Shown here: positions 1-7,221 of the stretch, piece after piece
Layout of the letters: each line of letters begins with the position of its first letter
Position numbering within the stretch: the first letter of the stretch is position 1
Origin: Streptomyces celluloflavus
GTDB taxonomy: Bacteria; Actinomycetota; Actinomycetes; Streptomycetales; Streptomycetaceae
Direction: 5' to 3'
NCBI GenBank assembly: GCA_000720995.1
Contig: JOEL01000041.1
Span: forward strand, 1-57,123
Length of the DNA: 57,123 nt
The notes under the pieces: generated by a model
Seen by the model: only the letters and a program-made list of their open reading frames with translations
What the model was told of the DNA's origin: nothing
Databases searched by the model: none
Made by a program: the position numbers and the translations under genes

Positions 1-108
1 CACCGAACAGATCTGACCAACCATCAGCTATCTCATCCACCACGAAGCAAGCAACGACGACGACCGCATCGAGTCACGGAGTGTCGTTGCAGTACTAAGC
101 CGAACAAC

Positions 109-528
109 ATGGTCGTCGCCGCATCCGCCGTCGTCACCGACGATCACGGGCGCATCCTCCTCCAGCGTCGCCGTGACAACGACCTGTGGGCGCTGCCTGG
201 CGGAGGCATGGACCTCACCGACTCCCTGCCAGGCACGGCCGTCCGCGAGGTCAAGGAAGAGACCGGCCTGGACGTAGAGATCACCGGCCTGGTTGGCACT
301 TACACCGACCCGAAGCACGTCATCGCCTACACCGACGGCGAAGTCCGCCGCCAGTTCAACGTTTGCTTCACCGCCCGCATCACCGGCGGCCGGCTGGAGA
401 TCTCCGACGAGTCCACCGAACTCCGGTATGTACCGCCGGAAGAGATCGAGCAGCTGCCGATGCACCACACCCAACGGCTCCGGCTTCAGCACTTCCTGGA
501 ACACCGCGAAAGCCCCTACCTGGGCTGA
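109..528 (+). CDS. NUDIX hydrolase
   Basis: A 139-residue NUDIX-fold hydrolase that would cleave a nucleoside diphosphate linked to another moiety; the substrate cannot be told. The NUDIX box begins at GGGMDLTD and ends REVKEETGL near residues 32-54. The Glu expected at the seventh position of the box is Asp, while the metal-binding REVKEE core is intact. The reading frame is open to the window edge upstream, without an obvious ribosome binding site before the ATG at 109, so an earlier start outside the window is possible. It ends 17 bases before the left end of the IS630 element and is not interrupted by it. Confidence 0.8.
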   Translation: MVVAASAVVTDDHGRILLQRRRDNDLWALPGGGMDLTDSLPGTAVREVKEETGLDVEITGLVGTYTDPKHVIAYTDGEVRRQFNVCFTARITGGRLEISDESTELRYVPPEEIEQLPMHHTQRLRLQHFLEHRESPYLG

Positions 529-545
529 ACCGCCTGACGGCAGTA

Positions 546-569
546 CTGAATTTGAATGTGTGATGTCGG
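546..569 (+). repeat. IS630 terminal inverted repeat, low-coordinate end
   Basis: Pairs with 1689-1712 in inverted orientation, with mismatches at repeat positions 6, 11 and 14. The flanking TA at 544-545 is duplicated at 1713-1714. Confidence 0.85.
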
Positions 570-579
570 CCTGATCGTG

Positions 580-1194
580 TCAGTCGGTCAAGGTCAGACC
601 GGTGCCTATGAGGCAGCCGTCGATGAGATGCGGTCGGTACTGGGTCTTCTTGAGGCTGCGCTTCACGGCGACGGCGAGCTGGTCGAGGTTCGCGGCGGCG
701 AGGTTGCCGATGGCCCGTTTCACCAGGGACCAGATGCCCTCCTGCGGGTTGAGGTCGGGTGCGTAGGACGGGAAATGGAAGACGGTCAGCCAGTCCTCGT
801 TCGCAGCGATGAAGTCCTTCATCTGCGGCATGAGATGGGTGCGCAGGTTGTCCCAGACCAGGACGATGGGGCCTTTGAGCTGGTTGTGCGCCCGCACGAT
901 GAGGTCGCGGTAGTCCTGCCAGGTGAATCCCGTGGGTTCGCCCTTTCGGCCCCGGTGGACCCGAAAGCTGTAGATCAGCCTCGACCGGTCTCCGCGTCGG
1001 AAGCAGACCATTCCCGCCATCGAAACCCGTCCGGAACCCCGTCCCCGGACACGGACGACCGGCGTCCGGCCGATGCGGCCCCAGGACCTCGCGCGTGGCG
1101 GCCTCAGCGACTGGCCGGCCTCGTCCTCACAGACGATCCAGGCCCCGCGGGCCGCCGCCGTACTTTTACCTGCGGCCGCACCTCCTTCTTCCAC
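580..1194 (-). CDS. IS630 transposase, downstream frame (DDE catalytic part)
   Basis: The catalytic half of the transposase, with the expected DDE residues: the first Asp in CEDEAGQ, the second in VWDNLRTH and the Glu in NPQEGIWS, with 36 residues between the last two by my count. The product would be a magnesium-dependent cut-and-paste recombinase of the Tc1/mariner superfamily. The frame is -1 relative to the upstream half. At 1163-1169 the minus strand reads GTAAAAG, where a lysyl-tRNA on AAA could slip back one base; the fused protein would run EVRPQVK-STAAARGAWIVCEDEAGQ, matching the usual uninterrupted family spacing. A simple frameshift mutation cannot be excluded. Confidence 0.85.
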   Translation of the reverse strand: MEEGGAAAGKSTAAARGAWIVCEDEAGQSLRPPRARSWGRIGRTPVVRVRGRGSGRVSMAGMVCFRRGDRSRLIYSFRVHRGRKGEPTGFTWQDYRDLIVRAHNQLKGPIVLVWDNLRTHLMPQMKDFIAANEDWLTVFHFPSYAPDLNPQEGIWSLVKRAIGNLAAANLDQLAVAVKRSLKKTQYRPHLIDGCLIGTGLTLTD

Positions 1195-1643
1195 AACTCC
1201 ACAGCTCCGTCATCACGTTCGATCGCCCGGCGGGCCGGCTGCTGCCACGACCAGCCATGGCGCTTCAGCAGCCGCCATGTCCCCTCCACCGTGTAGCCGA
1301 CGTGGAACAACCGTCCGATCAGAGTCTTCACCCGGGCCAGCGTCCACCGCTGGTCAGCCCAGCCATGGGCGAGCGGGCCACGCTCCAACTCCCGCTCCAA
1401 TTTGGCAATTTGGTCTACCGAAAGCCTCGGACGCCCTGGCGATCCCTTCGACCGGACACCCTCTTCACCCCGCTCACGCCACTGACGGCGCCAGCGCTCC
1501 ACCGACCGCTCACTCACCCGCAACGCGGCCGCGATCTCCCGGTTCTTCGCGCCGCTCTCGAAGCGACCGACCGCTTCCAGCCGGATCCGCTCTCTTGCAG
1601 CCCTCTTGGCATCGGTCAAACCGCCGCCTTGCGCATATCTCAC
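1104..1643 (-). CDS. IS630 transposase, upstream frame (helix-turn-helix part)
   Basis: 179 codons giving the DNA-binding N-terminal half of an IS630-family transposase. Residues 15-60 form a helix-turn-helix (REIAAALRVSERSVERW), followed by the second winged-helix-like region (GRPRLSVDQIAKLERELERG and TVEGTWRLLKRHGWSWQQP) that binds the terminal repeats. Family homology stops near WKKEVRPQVK; after that the frame reads an unrelated Arg/Pro tail, while the catalytic half continues in the next frame. The last 91 bases overlap the downstream frame. The ATG at 1643 lies 69 bases inside the IS end. It is probably translated mainly as a fusion with the downstream frame. Confidence 0.85.
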   Translation of the reverse strand: MRYAQGGGLTDAKRAARERIRLEAVGRFESGAKNREIAAALRVSERSVERWRRQWRERGEEGVRSKGSPGRPRLSVDQIAKLERELERGPLAHGWADQRWTLARVKTLIGRLFHVGYTVEGTWRLLKRHGWSWQQPARRAIERDDGAVELWKKEVRPQVKVRRRPAGPGSSVRTRPASR

Positions 1644-1688
1644 ACCCCACAGCTACCGACCCGACTCAGCCGATGTCAGGCGAACGGC

Positions 1689-1712
1689 CCGACATCACTC
1701 AATCAAGTTCAG
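1689..1712 (-). repeat. IS630 terminal inverted repeat, high-coordinate end
   Basis: Reads CTGAACTTGATTGAGTGATG and onward on the minus strand and matches the repeat at the other end of the element. It lies upstream of the transposase start. Confidence 0.85.
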
Positions 1713-1828
1713 TAGCCACGGCAACACCCACGGATTTCCCCGCACATCAATGGACACCAGCGGAAAGCAAAACACGCGCTGAGCTGCGAGGAAGCAGGTA
1801 GAGCCGTGGCTCGTAGCACACGCACTAT

Positions 1829-2149
1829 GTGCTGGCGGGGCAGACGCCAGTCCTCGTTCACAATTCAGGTCCGTGTGATCCCCCGCTGAAGTCACTACAC
1901 CCAGACAGTTCGCTGGATAAGAGTTCATTGGACTTCTGGCACAAGCAAGATACAGACGACATCGCCTTCTCCTTTCGGCCGGGAGCGCATGAACCACTGA
2001 TCGTCAAGCCGGACGGAACGATCATGAATGGAAACACCAGGGTCGCGGTTCTGCGGTCACGTGGATACGATGTCGATTCATTGCCCCGTGAGTCCTATGG
2101 TGGCGGTCGGCGGATGACGGACGAGGATTTCCGGGGCATGGATCAATGA
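1829..2149 (+). CDS. Orphan C-terminal toxin module with HINT tail (ParB-like)
   Basis: A 106-residue frame that begins VLAGQTPVLVHN, the conserved 3' end of the HINT autoprocessing domain of polymorphic toxins, and then runs into a toxin-like domain. There is an in-frame stop at 1814-1816, so the delivery and HINT parts are absent and this is a detached cassette. The GTG at 1829 is only the first possible start. The segment KPDGTIMNGNTRVAVLRSRG resembles the ParB-like nuclease fold found in several polymorphic toxins; the catalytic residues are not verified. It overlaps the next gene by four bases (ATGA), as toxin and immunity genes often do. Expression without a donor gene is unlikely. Confidence 0.65.
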   Translation: MLAGQTPVLVHNSGPCDPPLKSLHPDSSLDKSSLDFWHKQDTDDIAFSFRPGAHEPLIVKPDGTIMNGNTRVAVLRSRGYDVDSLPRESYGGGRRMTDEDFRGMDQ

Positions 2150-2475
2150 ACATTCGAGAGCAAGTCCTTGCGATCCTGGAATCGGAGTCCAAAGAGGCAT
2201 TCCTGCTGCTCTTGGGGCATCGGCTGGGGATCTCGGCACGCTTTATTTTCTCCGAGGAGAGTTCGGACGGACTACGGCAAGCCCGAGCCTGCAACGAGAT
2301 GATGATCGCTATTTGGTCGCAAGTGAGGGCCATGAAAGATGAAGGGGTGAATGGCTACCCGGATTCTGAATTCCTCTCGATCCTGCTTGGGAAGGCTGAT
2401 GCAGGAAACGCGCGGTCGTATCTTCGTGATGCAATTGAGAGTGCATTACTCTCGGCCGACGGAGATGAGGCATAA
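2146..2475 (+). CDS. Putative immunity protein for the ParB-like toxin module
   Basis: A 109-residue acidic, probably all-helical protein whose ATG overlaps the stop of the toxin module by four bases. No known domain is recognised. The call rests on position: in polymorphic-toxin arrays the gene directly after each C-terminal toxin segment is normally its cognate immunity gene. The protein is cytoplasmic (no signal peptide or membrane segment) and fits the size range of immunity proteins. Base composition is clearly lower in GC than the core genes of the window, which supports horizontal origin. Confidence 0.55.
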   Translation: MNIREQVLAILESESKEAFLLLLGHRLGISARFIFSEESSDGLRQARACNEMMIAIWSQVRAMKDEGVNGYPDSEFLSILLGKADAGNARSYLRDAIESALLSADGDEA

Positions 2476-2829
2476 GGGCGGGGAGTGATAGTCCGTAACC
2501 TATCCAGGGCCCGAGGAACACTGAGGCGCCCCGCCGGAAGCGCGAAGGAAGCCGGACGCGCCAACACGGCGAACGCCAGGCCGAGGGGCGAGGCGACGGC
2601 GGGTGGTTGACCGGGACGAAGGCCCGGAGGTGGGGCCGGTCGGCTCCGTGGGCTTTACCCACCTCCCCGGGACACCGGCCAAAGCCCACTCCACCGCCCT
2701 CACGCGCGCAGCCGTCTGACGGCAACGCAAGTGCACAGCACGGCACTTCCGCGTACGCCCACGGACCGGCCGGAATTCGCTGACCAGCGAAAATGCAGGT
2801 GAAGCCCGCCTGGCGAGCACGCGTACTAT
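2476..2829. other. Spacer between the two toxin cassettes, no gene seen
   Basis: 354 bases without a credible coding frame. The last part encodes SPPGEHAYY directly ahead of VLAGATPVLVHN, so the HINT-tail homology starts about 15 bases before the annotated second cassette, after an in-frame TGA at 2800-2802. A short run near 2713 (TGACGGCAACG) recurs near the integrase remnant at about 3902-3923. Confidence 0.5.
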
Positions 2830-3189
2830 GTGCTGGCGGGGGCCACGCCGGTCCTCGTGCACAATTCCACTCCGTGTGGTCCCGACCTGGATGCTCTTTC
2901 GCAGAGTGGGATGCTTCCGGCTAAGGGGAATACGACTCATGCGGGACGCCGATATCAGAAGCATATGAATCGTGGGGATCTGCCCGTGGTTCCAGGGAAG
3001 CAGTTGAAATCGGCTGGTCAGGATCTGTTGGATGGCATTCTGACCAACCCGAGAACTGCTACGTCTCCGGTAAATTCTGGCAACTTCGCCGGCGGGACGT
3101 GGTACATCATGCCGGATCCGGCTGGTGGGCGCGAGATCGGGGCGACCTTCGACACTAATGGTCAGTTCCAGTACTTTGGGCGGTATTAG
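2830..3189 (+). CDS. Orphan C-terminal toxin module with HINT tail, second copy
   Basis: A 119-residue frame starting VLAGATPVLVHNS, nearly the same HINT tail as at 1829, then a different toxin domain. The domain carries AGRRYQKHMNRGD, LLDGILTNP and a C-terminal IGATFDTNGQFQYFGRY. This resembles a family of C-terminal Rhs/CDI-type tails with a KH near the front, an ILTNP box and a final glycine/aromatic strand; I recall the pattern but not the family name or activity. An in-frame stop lies just upstream, so it too is an orphan cassette. The Cys-Gly-Pro linker after HN is shared in position with the first module (GPCDPP versus TPCGPD). Confidence 0.6.
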   Translation: MLAGATPVLVHNSTPCGPDLDALSQSGMLPAKGNTTHAGRRYQKHMNRGDLPVVPGKQLKSAGQDLLDGILTNPRTATSPVNSGNFAGGTWYIMPDPAGGREIGATFDTNGQFQYFGRY

Positions 3190-3191
3190 GC

Positions 3192-3761
3192 GTGTTGGAA
3201 ATTCAGCCGTGGGCTGCTCGGGCACATGGTGGCGCCGGTCTTATTGACCTTCAGGACGCTCTCGTAGGAGAGACCGTGAGAACGGTCCGCTACGTAGTGC
3301 CGCGGGGTGAAATCTGGCCCCAAGGTCACAGGGAAGATCACGCCCACGAAGTCGACATGGCCGTTGAGCTGGTCATGGACAGCGGGGCCGCGCTGGTTCT
3401 GTCCTGGGCGATGGATGGCATCGACGAAGGCATGGCGGTTGAATTCAGGAGTCCTGGAGAGGCGGGCACCAGTCTGCCCGGGGAGCCCATCGACGTGAGT
3501 GACCACGCCGATTGGGAGGGGTTCTTGGGTATGCCGATCGCAAGTATCGGTATCGCCTGGCATATTCCTAATGAGGGATGCCCTGAGATTCCTTGGGCCT
3601 ACAACTTCGGGTTCTCTGATGAGTCGAGCCTAGTCATTGCACTAGGTGAGGCTGAGGGTGCGGGATTCACGTATATGCCTGATGCTCTGCTCGTGATCTT
3701 CGATAAGATTCTTTCGGTCACGTACAAGATCCCGGCGAGCGCCACTTCTTCGTGCGGATAG
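3192..3761 (+). CDS. Putative immunity protein for the second toxin module
   Basis: 189 residues starting at a GTG two bases after the toxin stop. No known domain is recognised. The protein is acidic and mixed alpha/beta, with several Trp (LSWAMDG, ADWEGF, IPWAYN), without signal peptide or membrane helix, and of a size common for immunity proteins. The assignment to this role is positional. Its GC content and codon choice are lower and less biased than in the catabolic and biosynthetic genes further along. It is followed by about 100 bases and then a strong hairpin. Confidence 0.5.
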   Translation: MLEIQPWAARAHGGAGLIDLQDALVGETVRTVRYVVPRGEIWPQGHREDHAHEVDMAVELVMDSGAALVLSWAMDGIDEGMAVEFRSPGEAGTSLPGEPIDVSDHADWEGFLGMPIASIGIAWHIPNEGCPEIPWAYNFGFSDESSLVIALGEAEGAGFTYMPDALLVIFDKILSVTYKIPASATSSCG

Positions 3762-3836
3762 ATTGCATCGGGGTGCATGGTTCGATGCGCCCAGGGTTCA
3801 CGTTTCGGCTTTTCTGATTCCTGGGCGGTGTAATTC

Positions 3837-4170
3837 CTAGGGAAAGAAGGCGGGGAAAGGGGCCCCACCGGAGTGATCTCCGGTGGGGCCCCTGCCGCCG
3901 TTTGACGGCAACGGTGACGGCAACGTCAGCGGGCGACGGCTGTGGTGGGTGGGTCGTCGGAGGGCGTCGGTCGGGCCGATGGCGGTGTCGAGAGTGTCGA
4001 TGACCTGGCGCTGGAGGCGGAGTCGCACATGGGCGTAGACGGCGGCGGTGACGCCGATGTGGGCGTGGCCGAGGGGCTCCTTTATGGCGACAAGTTCGAC
4101 GGCTTGCTTCAGGAGCAGCGTCGCTGGGATGCGGCGGAGGCCGCAGTGGTCTCCTTGATGGCCAGTCCGG
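3837..4170 (-). pseudogene. Tyrosine recombinase (integrase) C-terminal remnant
   Basis: The minus strand encodes GLRRIPATLLLKQAVELV, then LGHAHIGVTAAVYAHVRLRL, the C-terminal core of actinobacterial phage or ICE integrases (normally GLRHSTATLLL ... LGHAHIGVTATVYAHV). The second catalytic His box and the Tyr of VYAHV are present, but the HxLRH box is altered (HCGLRRI) and nothing recognisable lies upstream: the catalytic domain's first half and the arm-binding domain are missing. It is best read as the scar of an integrated element whose other end is lost. Above about 4165 the homology shifts out of frame. Confidence 0.7.
3859..3892. terminator. Strong hairpin, likely bidirectional terminator
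   Basis: A perfect 15-bp stem (GGGGCCCCACCGGAG and its complement) with a four-base TGAT loop. It sits between the plus-strand immunity gene and the 3' end of the minus-strand integrase remnant. There is no long U-tract on either side, as is common in high-GC actinomycetes. Confidence 0.75.
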
Positions 4171-4199
4171 CGGTTTGGCCAGGGTGCGGCTTCGTCGCG

Positions 4200-4495
4200 G
4201 TGTGAGGTCGAGGCCGCGGGAGGGGGCCCTCGCCGTCCGGTCGCCGGAGGCTTACCAGGAGCCCCCGAGGGCCACCAAAATAGAGCGCACGCCTCACGGT
4301 GTGAGCCTTGGCGGCCCCCGGGGAACCCTGGCACGGCGTAGCTGTCCGACCCACGAGGGACCCCTCCCGTTCAAGCCCCGATCCCGCCGGAGTTCCGGCC
4401 CGCCACGTGGTGGGGCACCCCTGTGGGAGGGGTCTGCCGGATCGCCCCGGCTGACGTGCCGCCGGGCGTACCGTGGAGTGGGAGGTGGTGAGTTG
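4200..4495. promoter_or_regulatory. Upstream region of the XRE regulator gene
   Basis: About 300 bases without a gene. It contains an inverted repeat CTCAC-GGT-GTGAG near 4293-4305 and, just ahead of the ATG at 4496, a good ribosome binding site (GGGAGG at 4480-4485). No sigma-factor consensus could be assigned with confidence, and no tRNA is recognisable. Confidence 0.35.
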
Positions 4496-5743
4496 ATGAT
4501 TACGGAGCTGGCCGACAACGTCCGCAAGTACCGGCGTCGCGCGGGCATGAGCCAGGAGGAACTGGCCCACGCCGCAGGCGTATCGCCGGGCACGGTACGC
4601 AAGGCCGAGCAGGGCGGCACTCTCCGCATGGAGACCCTGCACATGCTCGCCCGAGCGCTTGGGGTGACCACGGCCGCCTTGATGGCGCCCGACGCCCCGG
4701 AGCCCGTCGGGAGGACCGAGGAGCCGAACCGGGTCAATCTGATCCAGCTCCGCGCCGCCCTCACCCCAGCCGTCGGGCTCGTGGACCAGGACGCCGAAGT
4801 CGTGGGCGAGGAACCGAACCTGCGCACCTTTCGGCGGACGGTGCAAGACGCACGGGTGCTGTACTTCTCCGACAGCTACAAGAGCGTCGCGGCCCAACTG
4901 CCGGGCCTGCTGCGTGATGCCGCACAAGCCGTCACCTACTACGACAGCGGAGACGAGCACCGGCAGGCCCTGCTGGCCCGCGCCGAGGCGCTGCGTCTGG
5001 CCGGCAGCTACCTCACCCAGGTACGGCAGTACGACATCGCGTACGCCGCTGTGCACGGCGCCATCATGGATGCCCGCCAGGCCGGAGACATGCTTGCGGC
5101 GGGCTCAGGTGTCGGCTGCCTGTGCTGGCTGCTGGTGAGGCAGGGACGGTTGGACGAGGCGGAACAGGTCGCCGCCCAGAGCATGGACGTGGTGGAGCCG
5201 AAGATCACCGGGGCCGAGCCGGACCACTACGCGGTGTGGGGCGGCCTGGCGATGGAGGCCGCCGCCGCAGCCGCGAGGAACAACCGTCCCGACGAGGCGA
5301 AGGAGTACCGTCAGGCAGCCCGGGTCGCGGGTACCGCTATCGGGACGGCGCATCGCAACCTTTCCCGGCACTGGTCCGTCTTCGGACCAGTCACCGTCGC
5401 GGTCAAGGCACTCGAAGACTCCATGATCATCGGCGACGCCCGCGCGGCGGTGCGCAAGGCAGGCGAGCAGGAGGAGTTGTCGCCCAAGGCATGGAAGCGC
5501 CTGGGCAGGCCCAGCCCCAACGACGGGAACCGCTTCACCCTCGAAGTGGCGCGCGCCCACACCCGGACCGGCGACCTGTCCGCCGCCATGGACGAGTTGA
5601 CCCGTGCCAGGGAAGCCGCCCCGCAGTGGCTGCGGCATCAGAACGGTGCAGCCGAGACCATGCAGGAGATCCTGGGCAAGCGCAAGCGCACCCTCACGAC
5701 GGAGATGCGCGAAATGGCCGACTACCTGGGCGTTATCGGGTAG
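4496..5743 (+). CDS. XRE-family regulator with TPR-like C-terminal domain
   Basis: A 415-residue cytoplasmic regulator. Residues 4-62 form an XRE helix-turn-helix (VRKYRRRAGMSQEELAHAAGVSPGTVRKAEQG, then LHMLARALGVTT). The remaining 350 residues are Ala-rich amphipathic helices of tetratricopeptide type (for example EHRQALLARAEALRLAGSYL and GDMLAAGSGVGCLCWLLVRQGRLDEAE), a layout common in Streptomyces regulators that sense peptides or small ligands. I chose the ATG at 4496 because a GGGAGG site lies 10 bases upstream; the frame stays open further upstream but without the family pattern. The next gene follows after 126 bases on the same strand and is a frequent small partner of such regulators. 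Confidence 0.8.
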   Translation: MITELADNVRKYRRRAGMSQEELAHAAGVSPGTVRKAEQGGTLRMETLHMLARALGVTTAALMAPDAPEPVGRTEEPNRVNLIQLRAALTPAVGLVDQDAEVVGEEPNLRTFRRTVQDARVLYFSDSYKSVAAQLPGLLRDAAQAVTYYDSGDEHRQALLARAEALRLAGSYLTQVRQYDIAYAAVHGAIMDARQAGDMLAAGSGVGCLCWLLVRQGRLDEAEQVAAQSMDVVEPKITGAEPDHYAVWGGLAMEAAAAAARNNRPDEAKEYRQAARVAGTAIGTAHRNLSRHWSVFGPVTVAVKALEDSMIIGDARAAVRKAGEQEELSPKAWKRLGRPSPNDGNRFTLEVARAHTRTGDLSAAMDELTRAREAAPQWLRHQNGAAETMQEILGKRKRTLTTEMREMADYLGVIG

Positions 5744-5869
5744 CTGCCACGCACCGTGGCAGCTCGCGAACCAAGCGTCGCGAACTGCCATGACCCTCGC
5801 CTGGGGTGACGATTGGTCAGTACCTACGGTCGGTGTGTCCACCATCAGTGACCCAGGCCGGGGTGCCCA

Positions 5870-6244
5870 GTGAACCAACCCAGGAGCGATGCCGACCGTA
5901 TGCGGCGCAGAGACCTGTACGACGTCGCGTCGGGTGGGGGAGGCCCCCGCTTACTGCCATGGACCAGCCCGGAGGGGAAGCCCTGCTACCTGAGCACCGA
6001 CGGCCGGGGCTACCTCTCCACCCTCGCCGACAGCATCGAGACGGTACAGCTCAGCATGGGCCAGGAGCTGCTGGAGTACGCCCGAGAAGCCACGGCTCCC
6101 CAAGGGCCAACATTGGCGGCCATCGAATACCGTTGGCTGGCATGCCGGTTGACCGAGGCCCTGACGGACGCGCTCCGAGTAGCCGACTCGCGCGGGCAGC
6201 GCCTCCCGGATCCTGAAGAGGAAGAGGCGCACGAGGGTGCCTGA
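5870..6244 (+). CDS. Conserved small protein, unknown function
   Basis: 124 residues from a GTG start. No domain is recognised. The protein is soluble and acidic at its C-terminus (DPEEEEAHEGA), with a central helix-rich part (LADSIETVQLSMGQELLEYA and EYRWLACRLTEALTDALRVADS). Short proteins of this appearance are often encoded directly after XRE/TPR-type regulators in Streptomyces, which suggests an anti-regulator or partner, but nothing in the sequence proves this. Codon use is typical of the host, unlike the toxin cassettes to the left. Confidence 0.6.
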   Translation: MNQPRSDADRMRRRDLYDVASGGGGPRLLPWTSPEGKPCYLSTDGRGYLSTLADSIETVQLSMGQELLEYAREATAPQGPTLAAIEYRWLACRLTEALTDALRVADSRGQRLPDPEEEEAHEGA

Positions 6245-6402
6245 CTCCGCGGACATCGATGCACCGGTCCACGACTGTGCACGGGGCGCTACCGATTCCG
6301 CGAGTACCACGTGACCACCGTCCCCGAACCTCTTACTCTGCCGGCCTTCACGGCGGGACACGCCAATCCGTATCGACGTCTTGGGTGAGGACTGACGTTC
6401 TG

Positions 6403-6792
6403 ATGTCTGTGATTCGTGCGACTGACTCCGACTTCCGTGTGTGTCAGGTCAGTTTCAGTACGCTGCTCGAAATCCAACTGGAGGCGGAGGAGCGAGGTTG
6501 GGCGACTCGGTGGACTTCGGTCGATGCCCTCCGTAGCCAGGTCAAGAACGGAAACGTCGTCCTGAAGTCGCTGATGCGTGAAGAGAGAGATGGAGGCGTG
6601 CGGGCCTATCGATGCCTTGTCCTGTTCTCGACCGTGGATGGCGGAGATGCTGGCGGAGTCACCACGATCGATCTCGATCCGGCGAGGTTCGAATCGCTGG
6701 AGCGGATTGATCGGGACTTGGATGTCCGGAAGGTGCTGGCCCGATTGGTTTCCCTTGCAATGGGCGGAATTTCCATGGTCTCGAAGAAGTAG
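6403..6792 (+). CDS. Hypothetical protein
   Basis: 129 residues starting at the ATG at 6403 (MSVIRATDSDFRVCQVSF). The frame is open further upstream to 6259, but the added residues are low-complexity Arg/Pro/His of the kind produced by shadow translation. No domain is recognised. The protein is mixed alpha/beta, with a C-terminal segment RFESLERIDRDLDVRKVLARLVSLAMGGISMVSKK. Lower GC and relaxed codon bias resemble the immunity genes at 2146-3761, so it may be another stray cassette gene. It ends 49 bases before the truncated XRE gene on the other strand. Confidence 0.5.
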   Translation: MSVIRATDSDFRVCQVSFSTLLEIQLEAEERGWATRWTSVDALRSQVKNGNVVLKSLMREERDGGVRAYRCLVLFSTVDGGDAGGVTTIDLDPARFESLERIDRDLDVRKVLARLVSLAMGGISMVSKK

Positions 6793-6840
6793 CGAACTCC
6801 CCTGATATCTGCGGGCCGGTTTACGGGAGCGGCCATTGGA

Positions 6841-7002
6841 ATGACGTTTCGAGAAACGGACCAGGGCGCCGAACTCCTCCCGGCTGAGCCCCGCGTGCTC
6901 GCGCAGCGCCTGAACGACGGCTCCGAACGTCCGCAGACTGCCCGACGGGTCCGGCTCCCGTTCCGAGTCGCCTGCCGTCACACCGACATCGCCGGTCGCC
7001 AT
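6841..7002 (-). pseudogene. Truncated XRE-family regulator (N-terminal fragment)
   Basis: The minus strand from the ATG at 7002 encodes MATGDVGVTAGDSEREPDPS, then LRTFGAVVQALREHAGLSREEFGALVRFSK, the beginning of the XRE helix-turn-helix of the abundant Streptomyces regulators that pair with DUF397 proteins. After VRFSK the expected HTVASIEQG recognition helix is missing and the sequence becomes unrelated, so the gene is cut within its DNA-binding domain. The break at about 6845 is likely the right-hand edge of the accessory segment. Confidence 0.65.
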
Positions 7003-7221
7003 ACGCGGACACCTCCGGGTACCTGCGCGGGATCTTCCCCCGCTCAACTGGCCCGGGGTGAGGGAGAGATGCGCGCGATGCCCACCGTGTGTGTCCGTAC
7101 GCTGACCGAGCGCACGGAGTTCGCGGCGGGAGGACACCCCCTCGCCCGACCAGGCCACGACCACGACCACGGCCGCTGTCGTGGCACCCCACGGGCGCGA
7201 AGCGACGGCGGCCGCCCCCCT
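7003..7221. other. Intergenic, no gene seen
   Basis: 219 bases between the XRE fragment and the end of the ABC permease gene. No convincing frame, repeat or RNA was found. Confidence 0.4.

Larger units (their letters stand above)
546..1712 (-). mobile_element. IS630-family insertion sequence, complete
   Basis: The element is 1,167 bp, with a TA dinucleotide directly outside each end (544-545 and 1713-1714), which fits the TA target duplication of the IS630/Tc1 superfamily. Imperfect terminal inverted repeats of about 24 bp, with 3 mismatches by eye, lie at 546-569 and 1689-1712; both begin CTGAA and end GTGATGTCGG. The transposase is read on the minus strand as two overlapping frames. The ends and the coding region look intact, so the copy may be functional if the frameshift works. 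Confidence 0.9.

Noticed and set aside
4240-4400. tRNA gene or attB-like tRNA end near the integrase remnant
   Set aside because: GTTCAAGCC resembles a T-loop start, but no cloverleaf with matching acceptor stem or anticodon arm can be drawn.
4175-4495. N-terminal extension of the XRE regulator by 107 residues
   Set aside because: The extension overlaps the integrase remnant and is low-complexity; the helix-turn-helix starts at the ATG at 4496, which has a good ribosome site.
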